DNA of 64,000 bases. It comes from Archangium sp. GTDB taxonomy: Bacteria > Myxococcota > Myxococcia > Myxococcales > Myxococcaceae. The stretch is taken from positions 1-64,000 of the forward strand of contig JAUYRZ010000064.1 of assembly GCA_030695565.1 (NCBI GenBank). Direction: 5' to 3'. The notes beneath the pieces were generated by a model that was not told where the DNA came from, did not search any database, and worked only from the letters and a program-made list of their open reading frames with translations. Position numbers and translations under genes: made by a program. Positions within the stretch are counted from its first letter, which is position 1. Every line of letters starts with the position of its first letter. Of the stretch, positions 33,580 through 43,785 are shown one piece after another.

Positions 33580-36399
33580 TCAAGGCACCCAGAGCCGCAG
33601 CTCATCGGTGGAGGTGATGTAGAGCACGGCCGGCTTGTTCCCCGCGCGGATGGGCATGTGGGCCTTTGGAGAGGCGGAGAGCATGAGCGTCGCCAGTGTG
33701 GTGCTCGCCGCGCCGCAAGTGCCGGCGGTCATCTTGGCAAGGCGAAGGTCGGTTGCGCCCAAGCGCGAAGAGAAGAGCAACGTATTCTCTCCATTCCCAC
33801 CGAAGGAGGCGACCCGCACATCATCCGCGATGGGGCTCGACGGACGGTTGGCTTCCAACTCCTCGACCGGGCAAAGGACATCGCAAGCCACCAGAGGATG
33901 AAAGACAGCGTAGCGCGTACCGCCAGCCGACCACATGACGGCCAGGCAACCTCCTGAGGGTGTCATCGCCGTCTGATGCTGGGTGGCGCCCGAGGTGGTC
34001 GATTGGTAGCCGTTGCCGGAGCAGTTGTAGCTGCCCGAAAGCGTCTGGCGGCATCGGTAGTGCGACCAGCGCACCGAGGTCGCACCGGCCTCAACCGCCA
34101 CCCAGCTGTCGTTGGACTGCGCGAGCCGATGAGCCGGGTTGGGAAGCGTGCTGGCAGCAGCTCCTCGGGTGTACTGCGCGCCTTCAATGAAACCGAATAG
34201 GTCTGTCGCCGCAGCAGGCTCATTGCTCAACAGAGGGCGACTCAGCACGAGCCGGCGCGCAGCTCCAGCTGCGGACGTCTGAAGGACGCCGTCGAGGTAG
34301 GTCGACGTGGTGTGGCGTTGGCTCGCCGGAGCCGGGGGGATGAAGGTCGACAGGCCGATTCGGTGACTGCTCTGCAGCCCTGTGGTGACCACATTCCACG
34401 AGGTGACCGCCGGCGAGGTCCCTACGGGCTGGGTGAGCAACAAAGTGAAGCTGCCGCGGGTGTCTTTGTAGAGCGACAACCCATTCGCCAAGGTGTCGGT
34501 AGCCACGGTGATCACCCCGTCGGAGTCAGAGCTGGCGTCGAAGTCCTTCACGCCGGTGGCAATCAACAGGTTGGTGTTCGCCTGGAACGTGGTGGTCACG
34601 TGAAACTGGCGGGCCCCCCCTGCTACCGGATTGCCGTGGCCATCAGCGAGCGGCGCGACCGAAGCGCTGACGACCTGACCAAAGAAGCTCGTCAGCGGCA
34701 CCGAGTAGGTCGCGTGAGCATTGCTCCAGACGTCGTTCGAGGGCGCCGGCTGCGCTGCGAACAGCAACGCCGGGCTTGTGCTGAGAGCGCCGAAGACCGG
34801 CTCAGAGAACGTGATGACCGCCTGTGCGAGATCGACGTTCCGTGCGTTCGCCGCGGGCACCCAGCTCACGAGAGTCGGGATCACCCGGTCGGCAGAAAAC
34901 GACGAACTCGCAGTTCCTATGTTTCCAGCGCGATCCGTGGCCACCACTGTCGTCGGGTAGGTGGCCGGGTTGTCAGTCGCCGAAGTCGCCACCTGTCTCA
35001 TCGTTGCCGTGCCAGCGCTTCCATTGATGCTGGTGGTGCCCGCTTGAGCATCAGCGTCGGTGACCGTCCACGTGACGGTGACGTTCGGGTTCGCCGACAG
35101 CTGCGCCGCGTTGAACTTCTGGCCGGCGCTGGGAGAGGTGAAGGCGATGACCGGCGCCACGGTATCGACCGAGATGGGCACGGTGACCACCCGGCTGTTG
35201 CCCGCCAGATCGAGCGCGGTGACCTGCACCATCGCCGCCGAGAAATCCCGCTGAGGAACGGGGATGGACCCTGTCCACGAAGTAGGGCCACCGGTGAGCG
35301 CCACCTGCTGACCCTCGAGCGACGCGCCGACCTGCGAGGTTCCTTGCGAGGTCGTCACGGTGAGTGGAATCGCGACGCGGTGGATCGACGCAGACGCCGG
35401 TGACGTGACGGACAGCGTGGGCTGAATGCGATCGACCTTCACCGTCGTTTGAACCGTGGTCGTATTGCCCGCAGCATCCGTCACATCGACGCTGATGAGC
35501 TGATCCTGCTCGACGATCGCGGTGGTGAGCTCAGCGCTCCACCGGCCCGGCGACACTTCAGCTCCCATCACGGTGGTGCCACCAAACTGAAACACCGCGC
35601 TGGCGATAGCGCTGGGTTCGACCACCGCCACGACCGCGTTGAAACGCTCGGTGATGACGTACTGGTTGAGCGTCGGCGTGACGAAGGCGACTTCGGGCGC
35701 CACCCGGTCTCCGATGAACTGCACCACGTCTCGCGTCTGATTGCCGGCCGCGTCCGTGGCGAGGAGCTCGAACTCGAGCGGCGTGCCATTCGCGGTCGGA
35801 GGCACGGCGATGGTCTCCACGATCTCCGCTCCTGATTGCGGCGCGGGGACGGACGCCTGGTTGATTCGCAGGGTCGAAAGAGCACCACTGCCATCGGTGG
35901 TCTCGACGGCGAGCTCGAAGGTCGCGGTGCCGATCAAGCTCCCGGCCAGCGGCCGCACCACGCGGAACGCAGGCCCCACCCGATCGATCTTCACGGCGAC
36001 GTCCTTCGACACTTCAATGCGTTGGTCTTTCGCCTTCAGGGTCACGACGGCGTCCTGCGAGTCGAGCAAGGGTGCCTCGACGGCGATGGCGAAGCCGAAG
36101 CCGCCATCGGGCTCGAGGGTGATCGGGGTGGCTGCTCCGGTGCCGAGCTGCCACGTGGCTGCCGTCACCCTGGCGTCATCCGTGATGCGGCCGGTCAGCT
36201 CGAACGTCGGCGTGCTCACGACCCCAGACCGCGGCGTCACCACGATGACCGGCGCGAGGTCTTCCACGCACAAGAGGGTCTTGGCCTCACAGCGCTCTTC
36301 AGGGGTGCAGAAGTAGCTGCCGCATTCGCCGAGCGGCTTCGGCGGACACGCGGCCAACACCAATGACAGACACAGCCAACCCCAGATCCGAACGTGCAT
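33580..36399 (-). CDS. Large lipoprotein with bacterial Ig-like domains
   Basis: 939 residues from the ATG at 36399 (AGGGGG about 7 bases upstream; lipoprotein signal LCLSLVLAAC, Cys near 17). After a short Cys-containing segment come at least four Ig-like repeats of ~90 residues with recurring TDxAGN motifs (LLATDAAGNQTRDVV, VDVTDAAGNTTTVQTTV, ALDLAGNSRVVTVPI, VATDRAGNIGTA) and an SbsA-type Ig domain (PAANARNVDLAQAVITFSEP). The C-terminal third looks beta-propeller-like. It is an exported surface protein, probably adhesive or structural. It is divergent from the M36 protease gene (72-bp gap). Confidence 0.88.
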   Translation of the reverse strand: MHVRIWGWLCLSLVLAACPPKPLGECGSYFCTPEERCEAKTLLCVEDLAPVIVVTPRSGVVSTPTFELTGRITDDARVTAATWQLGTGAATPITLEPDGGFGFAIAVEAPLLDSQDAVVTLKAKDQRIEVSKDVAVKIDRVGPAFRVVRPLAGSLIGTATFELAVETTDGSGALSTLRINQASVPAPQSGAEIVETIAVPPTANGTPLEFELLATDAAGNQTRDVVQFIGDRVAPEVAFVTPTLNQYVITERFNAVVAVVEPSAIASAVFQFGGTTVMGAEVSPGRWSAELTTAIVEQDQLISVDVTDAAGNTTTVQTTVKVDRIQPTLSVTSPASASIHRVAIPLTVTTSQGTSQVGASLEGQQVALTGGPTSWTGSIPVPQRDFSAAMVQVTALDLAGNSRVVTVPISVDTVAPVIAFTSPSAGQKFNAAQLSANPNVTVTWTVTDADAQAGTTSINGSAGTATMRQVATSATDNPATYPTTVVATDRAGNIGTASSSFSADRVIPTLVSWVPAANARNVDLAQAVITFSEPVFGALSTSPALLFAAQPAPSNDVWSNAHATYSVPLTSFFGQVVSASVAPLADGHGNPVAGGARQFHVTTTFQANTNLLIATGVKDFDASSDSDGVITVATDTLANGLSLYKDTRGSFTLLLTQPVGTSPAVTSWNVVTTGLQSSHRIGLSTFIPPAPASQRHTTSTYLDGVLQTSAAGAARRLVLSRPLLSNEPAAATDLFGFIEGAQYTRGAAASTLPNPAHRLAQSNDSWVAVEAGATSVRWSHYRCRQTLSGSYNCSGNGYQSTTSGATQHQTAMTPSGGCLAVMWSAGGTRYAVFHPLVACDVLCPVEELEANRPSSPIADDVRVASFGGNGENTLLFSSRLGATDLRLAKMTAGTCGAASTTLATLMLSASPKAHMPIRAGNKPAVLYITSTDELRLWVP

Positions 36400-36471
36400 G
36401 AATGCCCCCTGCGAAGCTGACCGCCACATACCCCTCGCAGTGCGCGCGGGGAATGGCGATGCTCTCCGCCC

Positions 36472-39400
36472 ATGCTCTTTTCGCTCGTCGTCACTGGTGT
36501 GCTCGCAGCCTCCGATGCACCGCGCGAGTACGACGCGTTTCTCGAGAACACGCACGAGCGGGCGATCACCGACGGGCTGCGCCCCGAAGCCCTGGAGCTG
36601 CTCTCACGCAGCTTCGTCACCGCCGTCGAGCCGCGCCGGGGGGTGCCCACCCTGCTCTGGGCCGAACGATTTCCCGGCGCGCGCACGCTGCGCGACCAGG
36701 GCCTGACCGCACCGGAGGCCGCGCGCCAACACCTGCTCCGCTACGCCGCGGTGTACCGCCTCGCGCCTTCGCTGATCGGCCGGCTGGTGATCTCCGAGGT
36801 GCACGACCTCGGCAAAGGCGCGGTGATCGTGGGCTTCGCGCGCGCGCACGAGGGCGTGCCGCTGCTGCGTGACGAGCTCGACGTGGTGATGACCGAACGC
36901 TACGAGCTCATCGCGTTGACCGGCTCGTTGGCCACGCAGCCGCTCCCGCTGGGCGACTTCCGGCTGAGCGCCTCGACCGCCATCGCCACCGCGGCGCAGC
37001 ACCTCACGGGCACGTTCGCTTCGAGCGAGACGCTCCGCTTGCTGGCCGTGCGCGCGGGCGGCTGGTCGCTGTACGAGCGCGGCGTGTTCGTCTCTTCACC
37101 GCGCGCGCGCCGGGTGTACTTCGACGACGGCCAGACGCTGGTGCCCGCGTGGCACCTCGAAGTGGAGACGCCTTCGAAGCTGCACGCGCTGGTGCTCAGC
37201 GCCGTCGACGGCCGGCTGCTGTGTCTTGCGGATCTCGAGTCGAGCGCCGCGCACACGTACCGGGTCTGGGCTGATCCGATCGCACCCTTCCGCCCCCTCG
37301 ACTCGCCCGCGGGTGACACCGCGTTGCCCCACCCCACCGCGCTGCCCGACACCTTCAATCCGCTCGACGCCAGCCCCGTGCTGGTGACCCTCGACAACGC
37401 AGGCCTCATGTCGAACGACCCCTGGCTGCCCGCCGGCGCGACCGAGCTCTCCGGCAACAACGTGCACGCGTACGCCGACCTCGCGGCGCCCGATGGGCTC
37501 GATGGAGGGGGCGATCTGCTCGTGGTGCCGAGCGCCGGCGCGACCTTCGATTACACGTACGATCTCTCGCAGCCCTCGGGCTTCGCTCCGTCGCAGCGTT
37601 CGGCCTCAGCGACCCACGCCTTCTTCGTCACCAACTGGCTGCACGACGCGCTCTACGATCTCGGCTTCAACGAGACCGCGCGCAACGGCCAGCAAGACAA
37701 CTTCAACCGCGGGGGCCTCGGCGGTGACGCGGTGAACCTCGAAGTGCACGACTTCGCCGCGCGAAACAACGCCACCTTCCGCACGCGCGCCGATGGAGAG
37801 CCCGGCCGTCTGCAGCTGTTCATCTTCGACGAGCCTCGCCCCAGCACCCTCACCATCACCACCACCGCGTTGGCCGATGGCGGCACCTTCCTCGGAGCAC
37901 CGCCCGCAGTCACCCGCTCGCGGAGCTGGGACGTGACCGGCCCGGTGCAGACCGTCACCGATCTCGACGGCGGCTTCGGCGGCTGCGACCCGTGGATCAA
38001 CCCGGCCTCGTACACCGGCGGCGTGGTGATCCTCGACGCACCGATGGACGGCTGCAGCATCGGGCGACGCTTCGACGCCGCGAAAGATGCGGGCGTGGCG
38101 GCGTTGATCCTCAATGCCACGGGCTGCTTCTCCTTCACCGAACCTTCGCTGGTCGCCGTCTGTGTCGAAGCCGACGCCGGCACGCAGCTGCGCGAGCTGG
38201 CCGCGGGTGGAGCGACGATGAGCGCTCACCTCGAACGACCCGCGGGCGCGCGCGAGCGAGACGTGGCGCTCGACACCACCGTGGTCGCGCACGAGTACAG
38301 CCACTTCCTCACCGGCCGTCTGATCGGCGACTCGCTCGGCCTGCTCAACAGCCCCTCCCGCGCGATGGGTGAAGGCTGGAGCGACTTCGTTTCGTTGTGG
38401 CTCTCGATCCGCGACGCGGAGACCGGCCGGGGCGGTAACGACCTCTGGCAAGGCACCTTCGCCATCGGCGGCTGGAGCGTGGGCGGCCCCAACTGGGACG
38501 GCGCTTCGCGGCCCGCGCACTACTTCGGCTTCCGCCGCTATCCGTACTCCACCGATCGCACGAAGAACCCGCTCACCTTCAAGCACGTGGGCACCAACGT
38601 GCCGCTGCCGACGACCGCTGCGCGCGACTTCGGCGGCGGGCCCGACAACGCGCAGGTGCACAACGCCGGTGAAGTGTGGGCGAGCATGTTGTGGGACGCG
38701 CAGGTCAAGCTGCTGCGTAAACCCGGCGTGACCACCGAAGCCGCGCGCCTGGCCATGGGCCGCTACCTGCTCGCGGCCCTCAAGGCGACGCCCATGCTGC
38801 CCACCTTCATCGAAGCGCGTGACGCGCTGCTCGCGGTGGTGGCGGCGGAGAGCCCCACCGTCGACTTCCCTCTCTTTCAGGAGGCGTTCGCCCAACGGGG
38901 CCTGGGCGTGCTCGCGCAGTCGTCGGATCGCCGCTCCATCACCAACACCCCGCTGGCCGAAGACTTCACCGGCCCCGGCGGCAACTACCGGCTGGTGTCC
39001 GTCGCGCTCGATGACACCGACGACGACTGCGACTCCGATGGTCAGCTCGACTCGAACGAGACCGGCACCGTCACGGTGAAGTTGATGAACGTGGGCACAC
39101 GGCGGTTGAGCCGCTCGACGTTGCGGCTCAACAGCAGCAACCCGTCCCTGCAGGTCTCACCGTCACCGGTGATGGTGCCCGCGACCGAACCCTTCACGGT
39201 GGCCACGGTGACCGTGCCGACTTCGCTCGGCGTGACGGCCGGCTTCCAGTCTTCGGTGGTCTCGCTGGTGGTTCAGGATCCCGACATCTCGCTGCTGCAA
39301 GGCCGCTTCGAGGCCAGCGCCACGGTGCGGCTCAACGTGGATCTGCTGCCTTCGATGAAGGAGACCTTCGAGAACGACGCGCCGGGGTGGACCTTCGACG

Positions 39401-40596
39401 GCGACGGCAACTTCCCCTGGGAGCAGCTCTGGTTCGTGCGCTCCCTCAACACGGTCTCGCACGTGCTCACCGGCCGGGGCATGGATGGTTCGGGGGAGAG
39501 CACCGCCACCACGCCTCCGCTCGCCGTGGGCGCGGGACCGTTCACGGTCACCTTCACGCAGACGTACCTGTTCGAGACCAGCGTCCTCTTCCAGCACTTC
39601 GACGGCGGCCGGCTGGAGGTCTCGACGGACGGCGTGAACTTCAGCCCGGTGCCCGGCTCGGCGCTCACGCCGGCGTATCCCATCACCCTCGACGCGACGA
39701 CCAACAACCCGCTCGCAGGCCAGCAGGCGTTCGGCGGCTCGCAGTCTTCCGTGCAGACCGTCACCGTCGACTTCGGCACGCAGTACGCCAACCGCACCGT
39801 ATGGCTGCGCTGGCGCATCGGCACCGATGACGCGAGCGGCACCTCGGGCTGGAGCATCGACGACGTGCAGGCCAACGGGCTCACCACCGAGCCGTTCGTC
39901 GACGCCGTGCCTCACCGGAACAGGTGCACCAACCACCTGCCCATCGTCTCCGGCACCACCAGCATCACCGTGAACGAGCGCACTCCGGTGACGCTGCTGC
40001 CCGGCACCCTGAGCGATCGTGATCTCGACGCGCTCACCGTCACCTGGTCGCAGACCTCGGGCACCTCGGTCGAGCTGCTCGACGACACCTTCACCTCACC
40101 CGAAGTGGGCGCGGCGGGCGAGACGCTGGGTTTCCGCGTCACGGTCGACGACGGCAAGGGCGGCATGGACACCGACGACATGACGGTCACCGTGCGCAAC
40201 GTGAACCGAAGGCCCGAGGTGATGGCGGGCGGTTCCACCACGGTGGGCTCGGGTCAGACGGCCACCCTCGAGGCGACCGGCACCGATGCCGATGGAGATC
40301 CACTCACCTACCTCTGGCAGCAGCAGGGCGACGCGACGGTCACGCTGGGCGAGGCCACCGCGGCCCAGACCACCTTCGTCGCTCCCGAGGTGAAGGTGCC
40401 CGAGCTCATCTCGTTCCGGGTGATCGCCCTCGACGCGGACACCGCCAGCGAGCCCGCCTTCATCGCCATCACCATCACCCCGAAGCCCAGCTCCTGCGGC
40501 TGCACCACGCTGGAGCCGTTGTTGGCCTTCGGGGTGCTGCTCTTCCTGCGCCGACGACGCGTGGGGGCCTCGCCCCGGAAGGACGGGCAGTGCTAG
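36472..40596 (+). CDS. Secreted M36 (fungalysin-like) metalloprotease with MYXO-CTERM-like tail
   Basis: 1374 residues with an N-terminal hydrophobic signal (LFSLVVTGVLAAS). A propeptide-like region (~20-260) is followed by the M36 catalytic region: THAFFVTNWLHDALYDLGF, zinc site VVAHEYSHFLTG (HEXXH, ~607-611) and the downstream Glu motif (AMGEGWSDF). A PA-type domain is inserted before the zinc site (GGVVILDAPMDGC, AALILNATGC). The C-terminal half holds beta-sandwich domains and two PKD/Ig-like repeats. It ends SSCGCTTLEPLLAFGVLL followed by Arg-rich residues, a MYXO-CTERM-like signal for cell-surface retention. A predatory or nutritional protease. Confidence 0.93.
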   Translation: MLFSLVVTGVLAASDAPREYDAFLENTHERAITDGLRPEALELLSRSFVTAVEPRRGVPTLLWAERFPGARTLRDQGLTAPEAARQHLLRYAAVYRLAPSLIGRLVISEVHDLGKGAVIVGFARAHEGVPLLRDELDVVMTERYELIALTGSLATQPLPLGDFRLSASTAIATAAQHLTGTFASSETLRLLAVRAGGWSLYERGVFVSSPRARRVYFDDGQTLVPAWHLEVETPSKLHALVLSAVDGRLLCLADLESSAAHTYRVWADPIAPFRPLDSPAGDTALPHPTALPDTFNPLDASPVLVTLDNAGLMSNDPWLPAGATELSGNNVHAYADLAAPDGLDGGGDLLVVPSAGATFDYTYDLSQPSGFAPSQRSASATHAFFVTNWLHDALYDLGFNETARNGQQDNFNRGGLGGDAVNLEVHDFAARNNATFRTRADGEPGRLQLFIFDEPRPSTLTITTTALADGGTFLGAPPAVTRSRSWDVTGPVQTVTDLDGGFGGCDPWINPASYTGGVVILDAPMDGCSIGRRFDAAKDAGVAALILNATGCFSFTEPSLVAVCVEADAGTQLRELAAGGATMSAHLERPAGARERDVALDTTVVAHEYSHFLTGRLIGDSLGLLNSPSRAMGEGWSDFVSLWLSIRDAETGRGGNDLWQGTFAIGGWSVGGPNWDGASRPAHYFGFRRYPYSTDRTKNPLTFKHVGTNVPLPTTAARDFGGGPDNAQVHNAGEVWASMLWDAQVKLLRKPGVTTEAARLAMGRYLLAALKATPMLPTFIEARDALLAVVAAESPTVDFPLFQEAFAQRGLGVLAQSSDRRSITNTPLAEDFTGPGGNYRLVSVALDDTDDDCDSDGQLDSNETGTVTVKLMNVGTRRLSRSTLRLNSSNPSLQVSPSPVMVPATEPFTVATVTVPTSLGVTAGFQSSVVSLVVQDPDISLLQGRFEASATVRLNVDLLPSMKETFENDAPGWTFDGDGNFPWEQLWFVRSLNTVSHVLTGRGMDGSGESTATTPPLAVGAGPFTVTFTQTYLFETSVLFQHFDGGRLEVSTDGVNFSPVPGSALTPAYPITLDATTNNPLAGQQAFGGSQSSVQTVTVDFGTQYANRTVWLRWRIGTDDASGTSGWSIDDVQANGLTTEPFVDAVPHRNRCTNHLPIVSGTTSITVNERTPVTLLPGTLSDRDLDALTVTWSQTSGTSVELLDDTFTSPEVGAAGETLGFRVTVDDGKGGMDTDDMTVTVRNVNRRPEVMAGGSTTVGSGQTATLEATGTDADGDPLTYLWQQQGDATVTLGEATAAQTTFVAPEVKVPELISFRVIALDADTASEPAFIAITITPKPSSCGCTTLEPLLAFGVLLFLRRRRVGASPRKDGQC

Positions 40597-40606
40597 GTCT
40601 GGGCCC

Positions 40607-41854
40607 ATGTCCCGAACCCTCACCCTGATCTCACTGTCCGCGCTGCTGGGCGCGTGCGGAATGAACCCGGCTGGAGAAGTCGATGGCGGCGCTGGCGGGG
40701 GCACCGCGACCGGCGGAGGCACTGCCGCGATGGGTGGTGGTTCGGCGACGGGCGGCGGCACCGCGACGGGTGGCGGTTCGGCGACCGGTGGCGGCACCTC
40801 GACGGGTGGCGGCACCTCGACGGGTGGCGGTCCGGCGACGGGTGGCGGCTCGGCGACGGGTGGCGGCTCGGCGACGGGTGGCGGTTCGGCGACCGGTGGC
40901 GGCTCGGCGACCGGTGGCGGTTCGGCGACGGGTGGCGGCAGCGCGACGGACGGCGGCACGGCGACCGGTGGCGGCAGCGCGACGGCCGACGCAGGCACCG
41001 TGGTGCGTTTCGTGGCGATCGGCGACACCGGCAAAGGCAATCCAGATCAGTCTCTGGTCGGCGCCTCCATCGGCACCGTCTGCGCGGCCCAGGGCTGCGA
41101 CTTCGTGGTGCTGCTGGGCGACAACTTCTATCCGAGCGGCGTCACCTCCACGACCGACTCGCAGTGGCAGACGGCCTTCGTCGCTCCCTACGCCACGGTG
41201 AACGCGCCCTTCTACGTGGCCCTGGGCAATCACGACTACGGCGGGGAGGGCCTCGGCTACGACTTCGCCAGGGGGCAGAACGAGATCGACTACTCCGCGG
41301 TGAACCCCAAGTGGCGCCTGCCCGCTTTCCACTACAAGTGGGCCATTAGCAACGTGGAGTTCTTCGTCGCCGACACCAACCGCTCGATGTTCGCCGCCGA
41401 CAGCACCATGCGCTCCGACTTCGACACCTGGATTCCCGGCTCGAGCGCCTTGTGGAAGATCGTCTTCGCGCACCACCCCTACAAGTCGAACGGCAAACAC
41501 GGCAACGCGGGCAGCTACGACGGGGTTCCGTTCATCCCGCTGGTCAATGGCGCGAACGTGAAGTCATTCGTCGAGGCGCGGGTGTGCGGGCGCGCTGACT
41601 TCTACATCACGGGCCACGACCACAATAATCAGTGGATGCAGGACACCTGCTCGCGCTCCGGCTCCACGCTGCAGACCCAGCTGATCGTCTCGGGAGGCGC
41701 CGCGTCGACCACCCCGCTCGAGGGCAACAACCCCACGTATTACGAGAGCGACGAGCTGGGTTTTACGTACATCGTGATCAACGGCCGCAGCTTCACGGCC
41801 AGCTTCTACGATGCCCAGGGCGTTCAGCGGTTCACGCGCACCGTCACGAAGTGA
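40607..41854 (+). CDS. Secreted metallophosphoesterase lipoprotein
   Basis: 415 residues. A lipoprotein signal (LISLSALLGAC) is followed by a low-complexity Gly/Ser/Thr/Ala linker (~28-126), then a calcineurin-like phosphoesterase with all five metal-site motifs: AIGDTGKGN, LLGDNFY, LGNHDYG, FAHHPYKS and GHDHNNQW. This is the purple-acid-phosphatase-like class, so it would hydrolyse phosphoesters outside the cytoplasm. The gene starts 10 bases after the protease stop and is likely co-transcribed with it. The linker is encoded by DNA repeats that could vary in length. Confidence 0.92.
   Translation: MSRTLTLISLSALLGACGMNPAGEVDGGAGGGTATGGGTAAMGGGSATGGGTATGGGSATGGGTSTGGGTSTGGGPATGGGSATGGGSATGGGSATGGGSATGGGSATGGGSATDGGTATGGGSATADAGTVVRFVAIGDTGKGNPDQSLVGASIGTVCAAQGCDFVVLLGDNFYPSGVTSTTDSQWQTAFVAPYATVNAPFYVALGNHDYGGEGLGYDFARGQNEIDYSAVNPKWRLPAFHYKWAISNVEFFVADTNRSMFAADSTMRSDFDTWIPGSSALWKIVFAHHPYKSNGKHGNAGSYDGVPFIPLVNGANVKSFVEARVCGRADFYITGHDHNNQWMQDTCSRSGSTLQTQLIVSGGAASTTPLEGNNPTYYESDELGFTYIVINGRSFTASFYDAQGVQRFTRTVTK
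40690..40985 (+). repeat. Imperfect 18-bp tandem repeats encoding a Gly/Ser/Thr linker
   Basis: About 15 copies of a unit close to GCGACGGGTGGCGGCTCG, encoding A-T-G-G-G-S/T. The copies differ by synonymous and Ser/Thr changes. This lies inside the phosphoesterase gene, just after the lipobox, as is common in myxobacterial lipoproteins. Confidence 0.9.
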
Positions 41855-41902
41855 CGGACGACGCTTCATGAGGAAAGCAATGATCGGTGTTACGGCAGGT
41901 CA

Positions 41903-42226
41903 ATGCCCATCAACACCCGTCCGCTGAAGTTGTTGGTGATCGTCGCTGAAGCGGTGCTGCGTGATCGACTCGTCGCTGAGTTGAAGACCCTCGGCGTTCC
42001 GGGCTGCACCCTGACCCCGGCCATGAGCTGGGCCCTCGAGGGCCTCGGCTCAGGTGAGTTCGAAGGGCCTTCGGTGCGCATGGAGGTGGTCGCTTCCGTC
42101 GAGGCGGTCGACTCCATTCTCCTCGCGCTGTCGGAGAAGTACTTCGCCACCTGGTCCATCATGGCGTGGGTGACCGACGTGCAGGTGGTGCGGCCTGAAA
42201 AGTACGCAGTGACGCTGGGCAGGTAG
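41903..42226 (+). CDS. PII-like signalling protein (SbtB/CPII-type, short T-loop)
   Basis: 107 residues. The ferredoxin-like PII pattern is visible: first strand LKLLVIVAEAVLRDRLVAEL, T-loop region shortened to TLTPAMSWALEGLG, then VRMEVVASVEAVDSILLALS and a closing strand with VTDVQVVRPEKY, the ending typical of SbtB/carboxysome-type PII proteins. Members bind nucleotides or bicarbonate-related effectors and control partner proteins. GGCAGG precedes the ATG. It is followed after 23 bases by a PAS histidine kinase on the same strand, so it may modulate that kinase. The ligand is unknown. Confidence 0.75.
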   Translation: MPINTRPLKLLVIVAEAVLRDRLVAELKTLGVPGCTLTPAMSWALEGLGSGEFEGPSVRMEVVASVEAVDSILLALSEKYFATWSIMAWVTDVQVVRPEKYAVTLGR

Positions 42227-42249
42227 GCTGACGGCCTGACAGCACCGCG

Positions 42250-43785
42250 ATGGGGGGACACGCCTTGCTTTCTGAATCCGGGCCGCAGGGAAAGAACGAA
42301 GAGCGCTTTCGCCTCGCGGCGGCCGCAGCGCAGTCCATGGTCTACGACCTCGAGGTCCAGACCTTGCGCGTGCTCGAGATGGCGGGCGTGCAAGAGCTGC
42401 TGGGTCACGCGCCCGGCGAAGTCGAGCGGACGCTCCAGTGGTGGGATGAACAGATCTTTCCCGAAGATCTCGCCCGCTGCCGGGCGTCCTTCGAAAAGCT
42501 TCAAGCAGGAGTCGAAGACTCGCAGGTGCTGCGCTACCGCGTTCGCCATCGCGATGGGCATCTGCTCTGGGTCGAAGATCGAAGCACCGCGCTGCGAGAC
42601 GGCACCGGGCGGCTGGTTCGGGTGGTGGGCAGCCTGGTGAGCATCGACGCTCAGGTGAAAGCCGAAGAGGCCTTGAAGAGTGAACACGAACTCTTTCGGG
42701 CCAGCACCCGGCGCTTCGAACTCGCCCTGGAGAGCTCCCGCGTCGTCGTCTTCAACCAGGATCTCGAGCTGCGCTACACGTGGATCCACAACCCCGCGCT
42801 GGGGTTCCAGGTCTCGGAGGTCCTCGGCAAACAGGATCGCGACCTCTTCGAGCGTCGCGCCGACGCCGAGATGATCGAGGCGCTCAAGCGAGAGGTGATT
42901 CGAAGCGGCACTGGCTGCCGCCGCGAGGTGACGGTCTTTGCGAACGGTGCAGAACGCCGTTACGACCTGCGCGTCGAGCCGCTGCTCGATGAAGCGACGG
43001 CCATCACCGGAGTCACCTGCACGGCGATCGACGTCACGGATCAACGGGCGGTGGAGGAGGCCTTGCGCGCGGCGCTTCAGAAGGCCGAGGCCGCCGTGCA
43101 GGCCCGCGATGAGATCATGGCGCTCGTCTCGCACGACCTGAAGAGCCCGCTCGCTTCGCTGATGATGGGGGTCGAGGTCATCCGCGGTCACCTGCAGCTG
43201 AGCGCTGAGCTGGTGCACTCCGACCTCCAGCGGATGTCGCGGCAGATCTCGGTCTTGGACAGGTTGATCGACGAGCTGCTCGACGTGGCGCGCGTGCGGG
43301 GTGGGCAGGCGCTGGAGTTGGAGCGCACCCGCACCAACCTCGTGGCCGTGGTGCGAATGCTGGTGGAAGAGCACGCACAGATCTTCCCCTACCATCGGTT
43401 CGAGGTGACGGCGCCCGAAGTGCTCGAGGGTTGGTGGGACGCCCAGCGGCTGGCGCGCGTCATCACCAATCTGCTGAGCAACGCCACCAAGTACAGCCCG
43501 CGCGGGGGCCTCGTTCACCTCACGCTCGAGCAGCGCCCGGGGCCCTCGGGGCCGGTGGCCCTTCTCCAGGTCAGCGATGAAGGCATCGGCGTTCCCCTGG
43601 CAGATCGACCCCGCATCTTCGATTGGTATGCACGGGGGGCCAACGTCGCCCATGGCCTGATTCGAGGCCTGGGCATCGGCCTCGCAGGGGCGCGCCAGAT
43701 CGTTCAGCAGCACGGCGGCGCGATCTCCGTCGAGAGCGAAGAGGGCAAAGGCTCGGTCTTCGTGGTCGAGCTGCCGCTGCGCTGA
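42250..43785 (+). CDS. PAS-domain sensor histidine kinase
   Basis: 511 residues, no membrane segment. Two PAS domains (~15-140, with the PAC-like HRDGHLLWVEDRSTALRDGT; and ~150-275) lead through a coiled coil into HisKA (LVSHDLKSPLASLMMG, phospho-accepting His) and a complete HATPase domain with the N-box (VITNLLSNATKYSP), G1 (LLQVSDEGIGVP), F-box (RIFDWYARG) and G2 (GLGIGLAGARQIVQQHGG). It is a cytoplasmic sensor whose response regulator is not adjacent. It is probably co-transcribed with the PII-like gene just upstream. Confidence 0.95.
   Translation: MGGHALLSESGPQGKNEERFRLAAAAAQSMVYDLEVQTLRVLEMAGVQELLGHAPGEVERTLQWWDEQIFPEDLARCRASFEKLQAGVEDSQVLRYRVRHRDGHLLWVEDRSTALRDGTGRLVRVVGSLVSIDAQVKAEEALKSEHELFRASTRRFELALESSRVVVFNQDLELRYTWIHNPALGFQVSEVLGKQDRDLFERRADAEMIEALKREVIRSGTGCRREVTVFANGAERRYDLRVEPLLDEATAITGVTCTAIDVTDQRAVEEALRAALQKAEAAVQARDEIMALVSHDLKSPLASLMMGVEVIRGHLQLSAELVHSDLQRMSRQISVLDRLIDELLDVARVRGGQALELERTRTNLVAVVRMLVEEHAQIFPYHRFEVTAPEVLEGWWDAQRLARVITNLLSNATKYSPRGGLVHLTLEQRPGPSGPVALLQVSDEGIGVPLADRPRIFDWYARGANVAHGLIRGLGIGLAGARQIVQQHGGAISVESEEGKGSVFVVELPLR

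Noticed and set aside
40690-40985. Regular short repeats that could suggest a CRISPR array
   Set aside because: Units are 18 bp, in frame with a lipoprotein linker, with no spacers and no cas genes.
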